Notes under the pieces: model-generated
Told to the model about the DNA's origin: nothing
The model's input: only the letters and a program-made list of their open reading frames with translations
Database searches by the model: none
Part shown: positions 8,208-18,349 of the stretch, in pieces
Layout: every line of letters begins with the position of its first letter
Position numbering within the stretch: the first letter of the stretch is position 1
Translations under genes and position numbers: made by a program
Assembly (NCBI GenBank): GCA_016794785.1
Contig: JAEUHC010000019.1
Coordinates: 248,001 to 312,000, forward strand
Reading direction: 5' to 3'
Source of the DNA: Opitutaceae bacterium
GTDB lineage: Bacteria; Verrucomicrobiota; Verrucomicrobiia; Opitutales; Opitutaceae
Length of the DNA: 64,000 nt

Positions 8208-9318
8208 CGGTCGCGTCCTGCCCGTGCTCGGCGCCGTCCTCGTGGCCCTCGCCGCGGGCGGCTACTTGGTCTTCCGCAATCTCCAGCCCACCGCGATCGT
8301 GAAGCTCGCCACCCGCGACACCGCGGTTGATGCCGTGACCGGCAGCGTGTCCGTGTCTGCCGATGGCGGCATCCGGTCGCTCGTGAGCGAGGCCGCCGGC
8401 AAGGTCATCGCCTGCAACATCGACCCCGCCTCGCATTTCAAAAAGGGCGATGTGCTCGTGCGCCTCGACACCAAGGAACTCGAGCGGCAGATCGCCGAGG
8501 CGAAGCGCAAATATGATTCGGACAAGGAGCGCGCCGACCTGATTCTCCGCAACAACCCCAAGCGCAAGGTCGCCGCCGAGCGACTGGAGGATGCGGAGCG
8601 CCTCCTGCGTCTCGGTTCGACCTCCGAGGGCACCGTGAAGGATCTCCGGCGCGTGCTCGAAGCGATCGACACCGAGATCAAGATCGCCGAGTTCGACGAC
8701 AAGAAAGCCGACGCCGACTACAAGGCCGCCACGGAGGCCTTCGAGCTCCTGCGGGAAAAGATGCAGATCCGCGCCCCCTTCGACGGCACGATCGAGGGCG
8801 CGCTCACGTGGGAAGGCGCGCTCATCAGCGCGGGCCAGCCCGTGGCCACCATCTATTCCCGCGACCGGGTCGTCGCCGCAAAGATTGGCGAGGAGAGCTT
8901 CGGCCGCGTGCGGGTGGGGCAGCCCGCCCGCCTGCGGCTCCTCACCTACGGCTCCCGGACCTATGAAGCGACGGTATCCAAGCTCCTGCCGACGGCCGAC
9001 GAAGCGCAGCGTTTCACGGTGCACCTCGACGTGAAGGTCGCGCCCGAGCAGCTCAATCACGGCAGCACCGGCGAAGTCACCATCACGATCGATTCGCGGC
9101 CTGACCAGGTGATGATCCCGCGCCGCGCGCTCTTCGATGGCAACCAGGCCTTCGTCGTGCGCAACGGCCGGGTCGAGCGCCGCACGCTCGAGACCGGCTA
9201 CGTCGCGCTCAACAAGGTCGAGGTCCGCAAGGGTCTCACGGCCGGCGAGGCCGTCATCCTCGACAACCTGGAGACGTTTCATGACGGCCAGCGCGTGCGC
9301 ACCGAGGTTGTGCCCTGA
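8188..9318 (+). CDS. Periplasmic adaptor subunit (HlyD/MacA-type membrane fusion protein)
   Basis: This 376-residue protein has an N-terminal membrane anchor ('LPVLGAVLVALAAGGYLVF') and the split lipoyl (biotinyl-like) domain: 'GKVIACNIDPASHFKKGDVL' before and 'IRAPFDGTIEGALTWEGALI' after a ~100-residue helical hairpin. Beta-barrel and membrane-proximal domains follow. It would bridge the FtsX-type permease in the inner membrane and the TolC-like duct, as MacA or DevB do. The start overlaps the end of the TolC gene by 20 bases, so the pair is probably co-translated. Confidence 0.9.
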   Translation: MPAKKNNGRVLPVLGAVLVALAAGGYLVFRNLQPTAIVKLATRDTAVDAVTGSVSVSADGGIRSLVSEAAGKVIACNIDPASHFKKGDVLVRLDTKELERQIAEAKRKYDSDKERADLILRNNPKRKVAAERLEDAERLLRLGSTSEGTVKDLRRVLEAIDTEIKIAEFDDKKADADYKAATEAFELLREKMQIRAPFDGTIEGALTWEGALISAGQPVATIYSRDRVVAAKIGEESFGRVRVGQPARLRLLTYGSRTYEATVSKLLPTADEAQRFTVHLDVKVAPEQLNHGSTGEVTITIDSRPDQVMIPRRALFDGNQAFVVRNGRVERRTLETGYVALNKVEVRKGLTAGEAVILDNLETFHDGQRVRTEVVP

Positions 9319-9345
9319 CGCGCGGCGCTCCGCCCCTGCCTCGTG

Positions 9346-10583
9346 ATGTCGCCGAATCTCCGCATCGCCTTCCGCTTTCTCACGGCGAAAAAGCGGGCCA
9401 TGTTCATGAGCCTCGCCTGCACCATCCTGGGTGTGGGGCTCTTCATCGTCACCCAGGCGACGACCAGCGGCTTCGAAAAAATCTTCACCGACACGCTCCT
9501 CGGCATCAACGGCGCGATCCGCATCGAGGATCGGATTCAGGACACGATGACGAGCATGGCGGCCGCGGGTTCGGCGGACTTCTTCATCGCCAACCGCGAT
9601 GGCGTGAAATACATCGAGGGCATTGAGGAACCGCAGCGGCTGGCCGAGGCGGTGCGCGAGTTTCCCAACGTGATCGGGGTTTCCGCCGTGGTGCGCGGCA
9701 ACGTGCAGTTCACGAGTTCCTTCAAGGCCGAGGATGCGCAGGTGCTGGGCATCAACGTCGAGGATCATGTGCGCGTCTCGAAGCTCGCGGAGCAAATCAC
9801 GGGCGGCGACCTGGATAATTTTCGCAGCGCCACGGGCGGCGCGCTGGTGGGGCGCGTGCTGGCGGATCGCCTCCAGCTCACCGTGGGCGACTCGTTCTCC
9901 GTCGCGGCGCGGGGCCAGTCGCGCCGCCTCAAGGTCTCGGCGATTTTCGAGACGGGCTATCGTGAGGTCGACAAGAGCAACGTCTACGTCCTTCTGCCGG
10001 AGGCGCGCTCGCTCCTGCAGCGGCCCTCGGGCGCGTCTTACCTCCAGGTCGGCCTGCGCGATCCCGCGCGCGCCCCGCTCGATGCCCAGCGCATGAAGGA
10101 AATCCTGCAGCACGACGCGAAGCCCTGGCAGGAGCGCGAGAAAACCTGGCTCGAGGTCTTCCGCGCGCTGAGCCTCTCGACGGGCATCACGGTCTCGGTG
10201 TTCACGCTCATCGCGTCGCTCGCGATGTTCAACACCCTCGCGATGATCGTCATCGAGAAGACCAAGGACATCGCGATCCTGCGCTCGATGGGCTATGAGC
10301 GCCGCGACATCACGCGGATTTTTCTCTGGCAAGCCGGCATCGTGCTCGCGATCGGCGCGGTGGTTGGCGCGGCCTTTGGCCGGGGCGTGACGTGGCTCGT
10401 CGGGCAGATGCCGCTGCATATCACCGGCATCTTCAAGACCGACCGCTTCATCGTCATCGTGGATCCGAACCACTACCTCGCTGCGATCGCCACCGCCGTG
10501 GTGATGGTGATGATTGCCAGCCTGATCCCGGCCCGTCGCGCGGCCCGACTCGAGCCAGGCGACATCGTGCGCGGCACGGCCCA

Positions 10584-10587
<4 letters not shown>
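9346..10587 (+). CDS. FtsX-like ABC transporter permease (MacB/DevC/LolC-type)
   Basis: This is a 413-residue inner-membrane protein with the MacB-fold layout: one membrane helix at ~18-40, a ~220-residue periplasmic domain (MacB_PCD-like), then three helices at ~280-405 ending in 'LIPARRAARLEPGDIVRG', the FtsX-family C-terminal signature. There is no fused ATPase, so the ATP-binding part is the next gene, as in DevCA or LolCD rather than MacB. I chose the ATG at 9346; a GTG precedes it directly at 9343. The stop overlaps the ATPase start (ATGA). Confidence 0.9.
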
Positions 10588-11285
<698 letters not shown>

Positions 11286-11446
11286 GGTCTCCGCGCCGTC
11301 GCCGTGGCAATAAGCACGGGCACGCGCGCGGCGCGGCGGCGCTAATTCCCCGCACGGTGAAAACCGTCGCGCGGAAAAAAGGGTTTACAAGCGAAACGGC
11401 GCTCCCTTGTTTCGGGCGCAATTCTGGCTTCTTCCCTCCGCTTCCT

Positions 11447-11635
11447 GTGAACCAACCTTCCTCGCGAAAAGAATTCTTCGCCAAGCTGCTCGGCGCCGCC
11501 GCGGTCTCCGCTGCGCTGCCTCAGGCGATTGCGAGTTCATCCGGTGCGGCTGCCCCTGCCACCTCCGGCCGGCCAGCCCGGAAGATTGAAATCCGCGCCG
11601 ATGCGCGCTCCGTCGCCCGTCGCGACATGGTCTAG
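11447..11635 (+). CDS. Small exported protein with Tat/Sec-like signal, upstream of actA
   Basis: A 62-residue frame begins at GTG 11447. It opens with 'SSRKEFFAKLLGAAAVSAAL', a basic pair followed by a hydrophobic core that resembles a Tat or Sec signal (RK in place of RR), and ends in a basic tail 'ARKIEIRADARSVARRDMV'. It lies 29 bases before actA on the same strand, so it may be the first gene of the respiratory operon. I do not recognise a family. Possible roles are a small accessory or assembly subunit of the complex. The start is uncertain; the frame is open back to 11357. Confidence 0.5.
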   Translation: MNQPSSRKEFFAKLLGAAAVSAALPQAIASSSGAAAPATSGRPARKIEIRADARSVARRDMV

Positions 11636-11664
11636 CCGGCGGCGCCCGGCTCCCCACCACGCAC

Positions 11665-12324
11665 ATGTCGAAACTGTTTCCCAAGTCGGCCAACACCCTC
11701 CCGTTCCAGATTGTCATCTATCTGGTCGTGCTGGCGGGCATCGCCACGGCGGGCGTCACCTACTACATGACGCCGAAATACACGCGGGTCGGCTACGCCC
11801 CGGTGCAGCCGGTCCCGTTCAGCCACGCGAAGCATGTGCAGGAGATCGGTCTCGATTGCCGCTATTGCCATTCGAACGTCGATAAGTCCGGTCATTCCAA
11901 CATCCCCTCGGCGCAGACGTGCATGAACTGCCACAGCGTGGTGAAGGCCAACAGCCCGCTGCTCGCCCCCGTCCGGGAGAGCGCCGAGAAGGGCACCCCG
12001 GTGCCGTGGGTGTGGATTCACACGACGCCGGACTACGCCTATTTCAACCACGCGGCCCACGTGAATCGTGGTGTCTCCTGCGTGGAGTGCCACGGCAAGG
12101 TCAACGAGATGGACGTCGTCTCGCATTCCAAGCCCCTCAGCATGGCGTTCTGCATCGAGTGCCACCGCGATCCGGCGTCCCGCCTCCGCGATCCGAAGGA
12201 TGTCTTTAATCTCAATTCGCCCCGTCTGGCCGACAAGGGGCCCGAAGGTCTGAAGACCGCCCAGAAGTTTGTCCACGACTGGAAAGTGATGCCTCCCCAG
12301 AGCTGCTCCGGCTGCCACCGATGA
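11665..12324 (+). CDS. actA: ActA, pentaheme cytochrome c subunit of alternative complex III
   Basis: This 219-residue protein has one N-terminal membrane helix (~14-35) and five CxxCH heme c sites: CRYCH (65-69), CMNCH (86-90), CVECH (139-143), CIECH (163-167) and CSGCH (214-218). Extra histidines (for example 'FSHAKH' and 'YFNHAAH') can serve as distal ligands. In characterised ACIII, ActA takes electrons from the ActB iron-sulfur chain on the periplasmic face and hands them to other cytochromes c. It opens the act operon and its stop overlaps the actB start (ATGA). Confidence 0.95.
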   Translation: MSKLFPKSANTLPFQIVIYLVVLAGIATAGVTYYMTPKYTRVGYAPVQPVPFSHAKHVQEIGLDCRYCHSNVDKSGHSNIPSAQTCMNCHSVVKANSPLLAPVRESAEKGTPVPWVWIHTTPDYAYFNHAAHVNRGVSCVECHGKVNEMDVVSHSKPLSMAFCIECHRDPASRLRDPKDVFNLNSPRLADKGPEGLKTAQKFVHDWKVMPPQSCSGCHR

Positions 12325-15300
12325 AACGCAAATTTGAACATCCGGCTCCGTCGGAACGCGAGCAGCTCACCGGCCCCGCCTATTGGCGCAGCCTCGACGA
12401 GCTTCAGTCCACGCCCGGCTTCCGCGCGCAGGTGGAGCGTGAATTTCCCGAGGGGGCCGACACGCTGGAAGGCGTGGATCGCCGCCACTTCATGAAGATC
12501 ATGGCGGCGTCGTTCGCGCTCGGAGGCGCGGGCCTCGCGGGTTGCCGCCGTCCTGAGAAGTTCATTCTGCCCTATGGCAAGTCGCTCGAGGGCGCCATCC
12601 CCGGCCTTCCCTCCTATTACGCGACCGCGATGCCGGTGCGCAAGTGGGCGGTCCCGCTCCTGGCCGAGACGCACCAAGGCCGCCCGACCAAGCTCGAGGG
12701 CAACGCCAGCTACGAGCCGCACGGCGGCGCCGCTTCGCTGGCCGCGCAGGCTTCGATTCTCGATCTCTACGACCCTGATCGGGCGACGGCGCACACCAAG
12801 GCCGGCGCCGCCATCACGCGCGAGCAGGTCGATCAGATCCTCGCGACGATCTCGCAGAACTACTCCGCGACCCAGGGAGCAGGATTGGCCTTCCTCGCGG
12901 AGGAATCCTCGTCGCCCACGCGCCGCCGCCTCGTCGCGGCGCTCCGGGCCAAGTTTCCGCGGTCCGTCTGGGCTGAGTATGAGCCCGTGGCTGACGAAGC
13001 CCCGGTCGCCGCGGCCCAGGCCGCCTTTGGCGCGGCGGTGAAGCCCGTTTACCATTTCGCCAAGGCCAAGCGCATCGTTTCGATCGACTCCGATTTCCTG
13101 CAAACCGAGGCGGGCAGCCTCGCGCACGCCCGCGGCTTTGCCCAAGGACGCCGCGTCGCAAAGAAGAGCGATCCGATGAACCGCCTCTATGCGGTCGAGA
13201 GTTGGCTCACGCTCACCGGCAGCATGGCCGATCACCGCCTGCGCTTGGCATCGAGCCACATGCTGGCGTTTGCGGCCCGACTCGCGGCGGCGACTTACCA
13301 GCAAGCCGTCGATCAGCTCGTGCCCTTTGTCCACGAGATCGGTGTTTCCCAGGCTTGGATCAACGAGTGCGCCAACGATCTCCTCGCCCAGAAGGGCGCC
13401 GCGCTCGTCGTCGCCGGAGCCCATCTGCCGGCCGAGGTGCATGCGCTCGTCTATGGCATCAACGTCGCCATCGGCGCGGTGGGCCAGACGGTGGAATTCA
13501 TTCCCGTCGAGACGACGCCCGGGGTCTCGACGATCAACGCCCTTGCCACCGCCATCAAGGGCGGTTCGGTCAAGACGCTCGTCGTCCTCGGTGGCAACCC
13601 CGCCTACAACGCGCCCGCCGATCTCGACTGGGCGGCTTTGCAGAAATCCGTGGGCGAGGTCATTCGCGTCGGCTACCATGTCGACGAGACGACGGCCGCC
13701 AGCACCTCTGCCGTTCATATTGCGCGGGCCCATTATCTCGAGTCGTGGGGTGACGCCCGCACGACCGACGGGACCGTGGTGCCGGTGCAGCCCATGATCC
13801 AGCCGCTCTTCGGCGGCCTCACCGACATCGAGATCATCGCCCGCATCGCCGGCGAAAAGAACCCGGATCCCTACGCGCTCGTCGCCACCACCATCACGGG
13901 TCTCGCCGGAGCGGGTGCCACGGTGGAGAAGACGATGGCGCGCTTCCTCCACGACGGTGTGCTCGGGCAGTCTGCGCCGCGCCCTGTGGCCGTGCGCTTC
14001 TCGATTAACGGCGTGCGACAGCTGCTCGGTGCCCCCAAGCCCGTCGTCCAGTTCAGCGCGGGCAACGTGGAGGTGCGCTTCGTCGCCGACCACAAGATGG
14101 ACGATGGCCGCTTCGCCAACAATGGCTGGCTCCAAGAGTGCCCGGATCCGATCACCAAGATTTCCTGGGATAACGCGATTCTCGTCAGCCCGCGCCTCGC
14201 CAAGGACCTCAACATCGAGCCCAAGGGCTCCGCGATCCAAGTCGCGCGCAAGGAAGAGGCCGAGTTCACGATGGGCAAGCAGACCTCGCCCGTCTTCGAA
14301 CTCACCGTCGGCGGCCGGAAAATTCGCGGTCCCGTTCACATCCAGCCCGGTCTTGCCAATTACACCGTGATTGTCCCGCTCGGCTATGGCCGCTCGGTCA
14401 CGGGCCGAGTCGGCAAGGGCGCTGGCTTCAACGCCTATCCGGCCCGTGCGAGCGATGCGATGCACGTGGCTTCCGGCACGCTCACCAACACCGGCACCCG
14501 TGCGCTCCTCGCCAACACGCAGGAACACTGGTCGATGGAAGGCCGCGACATCATCCGCGAGGCCAATTACGAGGGCGCGAACAGCTACCAGGAGAATCCG
14601 GCCTTCGTTAACACGATCGGTATGGAGTCCCACGCGCCGAGCAACATCGGCCCGGTCGGTGAAAAGATGACTCCGCAGGAGCGCGCCGTGCAAATCCCGC
14701 GCGGCAACTCCCTCTACTCCACGCCCAAGTTCGACGGCCACCACCAGTGGGGCATGTCGATCGACCTCAACACTTGCATCGGCTGCAACGCCTGCGTCGT
14801 CGCCTGCCAGGCTGAGAACAACATCCCGATCGTCGGCAAGGAGCAGGTCATGCGCGGCCGCGAGATGCACTGGATCCGCATCGATCGCTACTATTCCGAC
14901 GGCAACGTCGACTCGCGTGCGATGGCCGACCTCTTCGGCGGCGAGAAGAGCGGCAACAGCGTGCTTCCCGAGGAGCCCCAGATTTCGCTCCAGCCGATGA
15001 CGTGCGCCCATTGCGAACTCGCCCCCTGCGAGACCGTGTGCCCCGTCAACGCCACCGTGCACGACGACGAAGGCCTCAACACGATGGCCTACAACCGCTG
15101 CATCGGCACCCGCTATTGCGCGAACAACTGTCCCTACAAGGTCAGGCGCTTCAATTTCTTCGACTGGAATCAGCGCAAGCTCGACGAACTCTACCTCGGG
15201 CCGCTCGGAGACTTCGGCACCCCGGAACTCGTCAAGATGGCGAAGAACCCCGAGGTCAGTGTGCGTATGCGCGGCGTCATGGAGAAGTGCACCTATTGCG

Positions 15301-15692
15301 TGCAGCGCATCCAGAACGCCAAGATTCAGCACAAGGTGAAGATGACCCGCGAGGGCAAGCCCGGCGACGTGAAGGTCCCCGACGGCACTATCAAAGTCGC
15401 CTGCGAGCAGACTTGCCCCGTCGGCGCGATCACGTTCGGCGACATCCTCGATCCCAACAGCGCCGTCTCCAAGGCCAAGGCCCGCGAGCAGGACTACGCG
15501 GTGCTCGGCTACCTCAATGTGCGCCCGCGCACCACGTATTCCGGCAAGCTGCGGAATCCGAACCCGAAGATGCCCGATTACAAGCCGCTGCCCTACAGCC
15601 GCACGGAATACGACCGCAAGAATGTGCCGCCGTCCCACGATCATGGCCACGCCCCCGCGGCCCACGGCACGACCAAGAAAGGTGCGCACTAA
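12321..15692 (+). CDS. actB: ActB, molybdopterin-oxidoreductase-like plus Fe-S subunit of alternative complex III
   Basis: This 1123-residue protein fuses a catalytic-subunit-like domain of the DMSO-reductase family (residues ~80-780, homologous to ActB1) to a four-cluster ferredoxin domain (ActB2). The N-terminal region has a Tat-type motif 'DRRHFMKIMAASFALGG' (53-69) followed by the lipobox-like 'GLAGC' (Cys75), consistent with export and lipid anchoring. The Fe-S part has 'CIGCNACVVACQ' (near 818), 'CAHCELAPCETVCP', 'CIGTRYCANNCPYKVRRF', and 'CTYC' paired with 'CEQTCP'. In known ACIII the Mo-like domain lacks cofactor and the clusters wire electrons from the membrane subunit to ActA. It overlaps actA by 4 bases. 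Confidence 0.95.
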   Translation: MKRKFEHPAPSEREQLTGPAYWRSLDELQSTPGFRAQVEREFPEGADTLEGVDRRHFMKIMAASFALGGAGLAGCRRPEKFILPYGKSLEGAIPGLPSYYATAMPVRKWAVPLLAETHQGRPTKLEGNASYEPHGGAASLAAQASILDLYDPDRATAHTKAGAAITREQVDQILATISQNYSATQGAGLAFLAEESSSPTRRRLVAALRAKFPRSVWAEYEPVADEAPVAAAQAAFGAAVKPVYHFAKAKRIVSIDSDFLQTEAGSLAHARGFAQGRRVAKKSDPMNRLYAVESWLTLTGSMADHRLRLASSHMLAFAARLAAATYQQAVDQLVPFVHEIGVSQAWINECANDLLAQKGAALVVAGAHLPAEVHALVYGINVAIGAVGQTVEFIPVETTPGVSTINALATAIKGGSVKTLVVLGGNPAYNAPADLDWAALQKSVGEVIRVGYHVDETTAASTSAVHIARAHYLESWGDARTTDGTVVPVQPMIQPLFGGLTDIEIIARIAGEKNPDPYALVATTITGLAGAGATVEKTMARFLHDGVLGQSAPRPVAVRFSINGVRQLLGAPKPVVQFSAGNVEVRFVADHKMDDGRFANNGWLQECPDPITKISWDNAILVSPRLAKDLNIEPKGSAIQVARKEEAEFTMGKQTSPVFELTVGGRKIRGPVHIQPGLANYTVIVPLGYGRSVTGRVGKGAGFNAYPARASDAMHVASGTLTNTGTRALLANTQEHWSMEGRDIIREANYEGANSYQENPAFVNTIGMESHAPSNIGPVGEKMTPQERAVQIPRGNSLYSTPKFDGHHQWGMSIDLNTCIGCNACVVACQAENNIPIVGKEQVMRGREMHWIRIDRYYSDGNVDSRAMADLFGGEKSGNSVLPEEPQISLQPMTCAHCELAPCETVCPVNATVHDDEGLNTMAYNRCIGTRYCANNCPYKVRRFNFFDWNQRKLDELYLGPLGDFGTPELVKMAKNPEVSVRMRGVMEKCTYCVQRIQNAKIQHKVKMTREGKPGDVKVPDGTIKVACEQTCPVGAITFGDILDPNSAVSKAKAREQDYAVLGYLNVRPRTTYSGKLRNPNPKMPDYKPLPYSRTEYDRKNVPPSHDHGHAPAAHGTTKKGAH

Positions 15693-15693
15693 G

Positions 15694-15729
15694 ATGAGCG
15701 CTGATTCCCAACCCGGAGGGCTCCGCTAA
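15694..15729 (+). CDS. 11-codon mini-ORF bridging actB and actC
   Basis: An ATG one base after the actB stop opens an 11-codon frame (MSADSQPGGLR) whose TAA overlaps the ATG of actC (TAATG). The GGAGG at 15715-15719 inside it is the ribosome-binding site of actC, 9 bases before its start. Ribosomes leaving actB could re-initiate here and deliver themselves to actC. Whether the peptide is made is unknown. Confidence 0.4.
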   Translation: MSADSQPGGLR

Positions 15730-17162
15730 TGGCCCACGCTTCTGATCACGCCGCCCCGGCGATTCTCAGCGAGGTCAAGCCCGCGGTCCTGCCGCGCGCC
15801 ACGCTCGTTGAGAACGACCGCAGCTTCAATTGGATCACCGAGAAGATCTGCGGGATCATCGAGGGCAAGACGCCCACCTGGTGGTGGGTCTGCTTCATCC
15901 TCGCCTGCTTCGTCGCCTCCTTCACGGTCGCCGGCATCACCTACCTCGTCATCACGGGCGTCGGTGTCTGGGGCCACGCCAACCCGGTCAACTGGGCGTG
16001 GGACATCGTCAACTTCGTCTTCTGGATCGGCATCGGCCACGCCGGCACGCTCATCTCTGCCATCCTGTGCCTGCTGCGCCAGAAATGGCGCACCTCGATC
16101 AACCGCGCCGCCGAGGCGATGACGATCTTCGCCGTCGTCTGCGCCGCGATCTTCCCGGTCTTCCACGTCGGCCGCGTGTGGTATGCCTGGTATCTCTTCC
16201 CGATCCCGAACTCGAACGTCATCTGGCAGAACTTCCGCTCGCCGCTCGAGTGGGACGTGTTCGCGGTCTCGACCTACGGCACGGTCTCGGTGCTGTTCTG
16301 GTATGTCGGCCTCATCCCCGACCTCGCGGTGCTCCGCGACCGGTTCTTCAACGCCGGAAATAAAATTCGCTCGTTCCTCTACGGCCTGTTTGCCATGGGT
16401 TGGCGCGGTTCCAACCGCCACTGGAGCAACTACGAGATGGCCTACCTGATCCTCGCGGGCATCTCGACGCCGCTCGTGCTCTCGGTGCACACCATCGTCT
16501 CGTTCGACTTCGCGGTCTCGCTGATTCCGGGCTGGCACACGACGATCTTCCCCCCGTATTTCGTGGCGGGCGCCATCTTCTCGGGCTTCGGCATGGTGCT
16601 CACGCTCATGCTGCCGCTGCGCGCGGTCTACGGCCTGCAGGATTTGATCACGCAGTATCACATCGACTGCATGTGCAAGATCACGTTGGCGACCGGCACC
16701 ATCGTCGGCTACGCCTACGGCATCGAGTTCTTCATCGCGTGGTATGGTGCCAATCCGTATGAGGGCTTCGCCTTCATCAATCGCGCGTTCGGCCACTACG
16801 CCTGGGCCTACTGGATCATGATCGGCTGCAACGTCATCACGCCGCAGTTCTTCTGGTTCAAGGCCGTCCGCAACAACACCGCGCTGGTCTGGATCCTCTC
16901 GATCTTCGTCAACGTGGGCATGTGGTTCGAGCGCTTCGTCATCATCGTGACCTCGCTGGCCCGTGACTTCCTGCCCTCGAGCTGGGGCTACTACTCGCCG
17001 AGCATCGTGGAAATCTTCACCTTCTTCGGGACGTTCGGCGTCTTCTCCGTGCTGTTCCTGCTCTTCATCCGTTTCCTCCCCATCATGCCGATGGCCGAGC
17101 TCAAGGCCGTCACGCCGCAGGCTGACGTCCACGGCGGGCACGGCGCGGAGGCCAAGCACTGA
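15729..17162 (+). CDS. actC: ActC, NrfD-like quinol-binding membrane subunit of alternative complex III
   Basis: This 477-residue polytopic protein has about ten membrane helices with the NrfD/PsrC fold. It opens with a soluble stretch containing 'FNWITEKICGIIEGKTPTWW' and then alternating hydrophobic segments. Typical pieces are 'FVFWIGIGHAGTLISAILCL' near 95-115 and 'HTIVSFDFAVSLIPGWHTT'. In known complexes ActC binds menaquinol near the periplasmic face and may take part in proton translocation. Translation probably depends on the GGAGG at 15715-15719 inside the short upstream frame. Confidence 0.95.
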   Translation: MAHASDHAAPAILSEVKPAVLPRATLVENDRSFNWITEKICGIIEGKTPTWWWVCFILACFVASFTVAGITYLVITGVGVWGHANPVNWAWDIVNFVFWIGIGHAGTLISAILCLLRQKWRTSINRAAEAMTIFAVVCAAIFPVFHVGRVWYAWYLFPIPNSNVIWQNFRSPLEWDVFAVSTYGTVSVLFWYVGLIPDLAVLRDRFFNAGNKIRSFLYGLFAMGWRGSNRHWSNYEMAYLILAGISTPLVLSVHTIVSFDFAVSLIPGWHTTIFPPYFVAGAIFSGFGMVLTLMLPLRAVYGLQDLITQYHIDCMCKITLATGTIVGYAYGIEFFIAWYGANPYEGFAFINRAFGHYAWAYWIMIGCNVITPQFFWFKAVRNNTALVWILSIFVNVGMWFERFVIIVTSLARDFLPSSWGYYSPSIVEIFTFFGTFGVFSVLFLLFIRFLPIMPMAELKAVTPQADVHGGHGAEAKH

Positions 17163-17167
17163 TCGCC

Positions 17168-17701
17168 ATGGCTGTCCAACCTTACGGCGTCATCGCCACC
17201 TTCAACACAGCCCCCGAGCTCTACCACGCGGCAGAGCAAGTCCGCGACGCGGGCTACCGGCACTGGGACTGCATCACGCCCTTCCCCGTGCACGGCCTCG
17301 ACAAGGCCATGGGCCTCAAGCGCTCGATCGTTCCGCGCATCTCGCTCGCCGGCGGCATCACCGGCTTCATCACCGGCATGACGATGATTTGGTGGACCGG
17401 CGCGGTGGATTATCCGCTGATTGTGGGTGGCAAGCCCCTCTTCAGCCCGATGTTCGCGTTTCCGGTGAGCTACGAGCTCACTATTCTCTTCACGGCCTTT
17501 GCCACCATCATCGGCATGTTCCTCGTCAATGGCCTGCCGCGCCACTACCATCCCGTGCTGAAATACGACCACATCGTGCGCGGCATGGATGACACCTTCT
17601 TCATTGTCATCGAGGCGCGCGATCCGCGCTTCAACCTGGCCAACACCAAGGCGCTGCTGGAAAAAATCGGCGGCGCCGCCGTCGCGGAGCTGGAGCCCTG
17701 A
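17168..17701 (+). CDS. actD: ActD, DUF3341 membrane subunit of alternative complex III
   Basis: This 177-residue protein has the standard ActD layout: a soluble N-terminal part starting 'YGVIATFNTAPELYHAAEQV', then two membrane helices (about 57-77 and 97-120), and a C-terminal soluble tail with 'DDTFFIVIEARDPRF'. ActD is a peripheral scaffold that holds ActC and ActF together in solved structures. It sits 5 bases after actC and 3 before actE. Confidence 0.93.
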   Translation: MAVQPYGVIATFNTAPELYHAAEQVRDAGYRHWDCITPFPVHGLDKAMGLKRSIVPRISLAGGITGFITGMTMIWWTGAVDYPLIVGGKPLFSPMFAFPVSYELTILFTAFATIIGMFLVNGLPRHYHPVLKYDHIVRGMDDTFFIVIEARDPRFNLANTKALLEKIGGAAVAELEP

Positions 17702-17704
17702 GCC

Positions 17705-18349
17705 ATGCGCCACGTCTATCTCGCCACTTTCTTCGTCTGCGTGCTCACGGTGTCCGTGCTCGGATTCCGCGACGCCAAATTCACCGCGCCGCCGCTCGAC
17801 GTGTTTCCCGAGTGGGCCTTCCCCGGCATGAAATACCAACCGAAGCTGCGTCCGCAATCAGAGAGCGCCTTCTTCGCCGATGGCCGCGCGGACCGCATGC
17901 CGCCGGCGCACACCGTCGCGCGCGGGATGCTGCGGGACGACGATCACCTGCACCTCGGCAAGACTTCGACCGGTGCCTTCGCCGCGGGCTTCCCCGCCGC
18001 GCTGGCCGGCAAGATCAACCTCGATTTTGTGCGCCGGGGCCAAGGGCAATATCAGATCTATTGCGCTCCTTGCCACAGCGCGACGGGCGACGGCAATGGC
18101 ATCACCAAGCGCTACGGCATGGGGGCCACGCCCACCTACCACGACCCGCGTCTCCGCACGATGCCCGAGGGTGAAATCTACAACACCATCGCCAACGGCA
18201 AGAACACCATGCAGGGCTACGCCGACAAGATCTCGCCCGAGGACCGCTGGGCGGTCGTCGCCTACTTGCGTGCGCTCCAGCGTGCGCAGCAGGGCGCGGC
18301 GGCGGATGTGACCGACGCGGCTGGCAAACAAACCCTCGGCCTCCCATGA
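17705..18349 (+). CDS. actE: ActE, monoheme cytochrome c subunit of alternative complex III
   Basis: This 214-residue membrane-anchored cytochrome has an N-terminal hydrophobic segment (residues 4-20), a loop with 'ALAGKINLDFVRRGQGQYQI', one heme c site CAPCH (120-124) followed by 'SATGDGNG', and a later Met in 'NTMQGYAD' that can be the sixth ligand, then the closing helix 'DRWAVVAYLRALQ'. In ACIII it works with ActA on the periplasmic side. No canonical lipobox cysteine is obvious at the N-terminus. The stop overlaps the actF start (ATGA). Confidence 0.93.
   Translation: MRHVYLATFFVCVLTVSVLGFRDAKFTAPPLDVFPEWAFPGMKYQPKLRPQSESAFFADGRADRMPPAHTVARGMLRDDDHLHLGKTSTGAFAAGFPAALAGKINLDFVRRGQGQYQIYCAPCHSATGDGNGITKRYGMGATPTYHDPRLRTMPEGEIYNTIANGKNTMQGYADKISPEDRWAVVAYLRALQRAQQGAAADVTDAAGKQTLGLP

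Noticed and set aside
11384..11412. Promoter with -35 TTTACA (11384-11389) and a -10 at 11407-11412 ahead of the act operon
   Set aside because: The -35 is reasonable and the 17-base spacer fits, but the -10 (TTGTTT) matches the consensus poorly, so I do not call it.
12039..15689. A 1216-codon open frame on the minus strand opposite actB
   Set aside because: It is antisense to a well-recognised gene, has Arg/His/Asp-rich low-complexity composition and no family features. It is a by-product of high GC in the third codon position.
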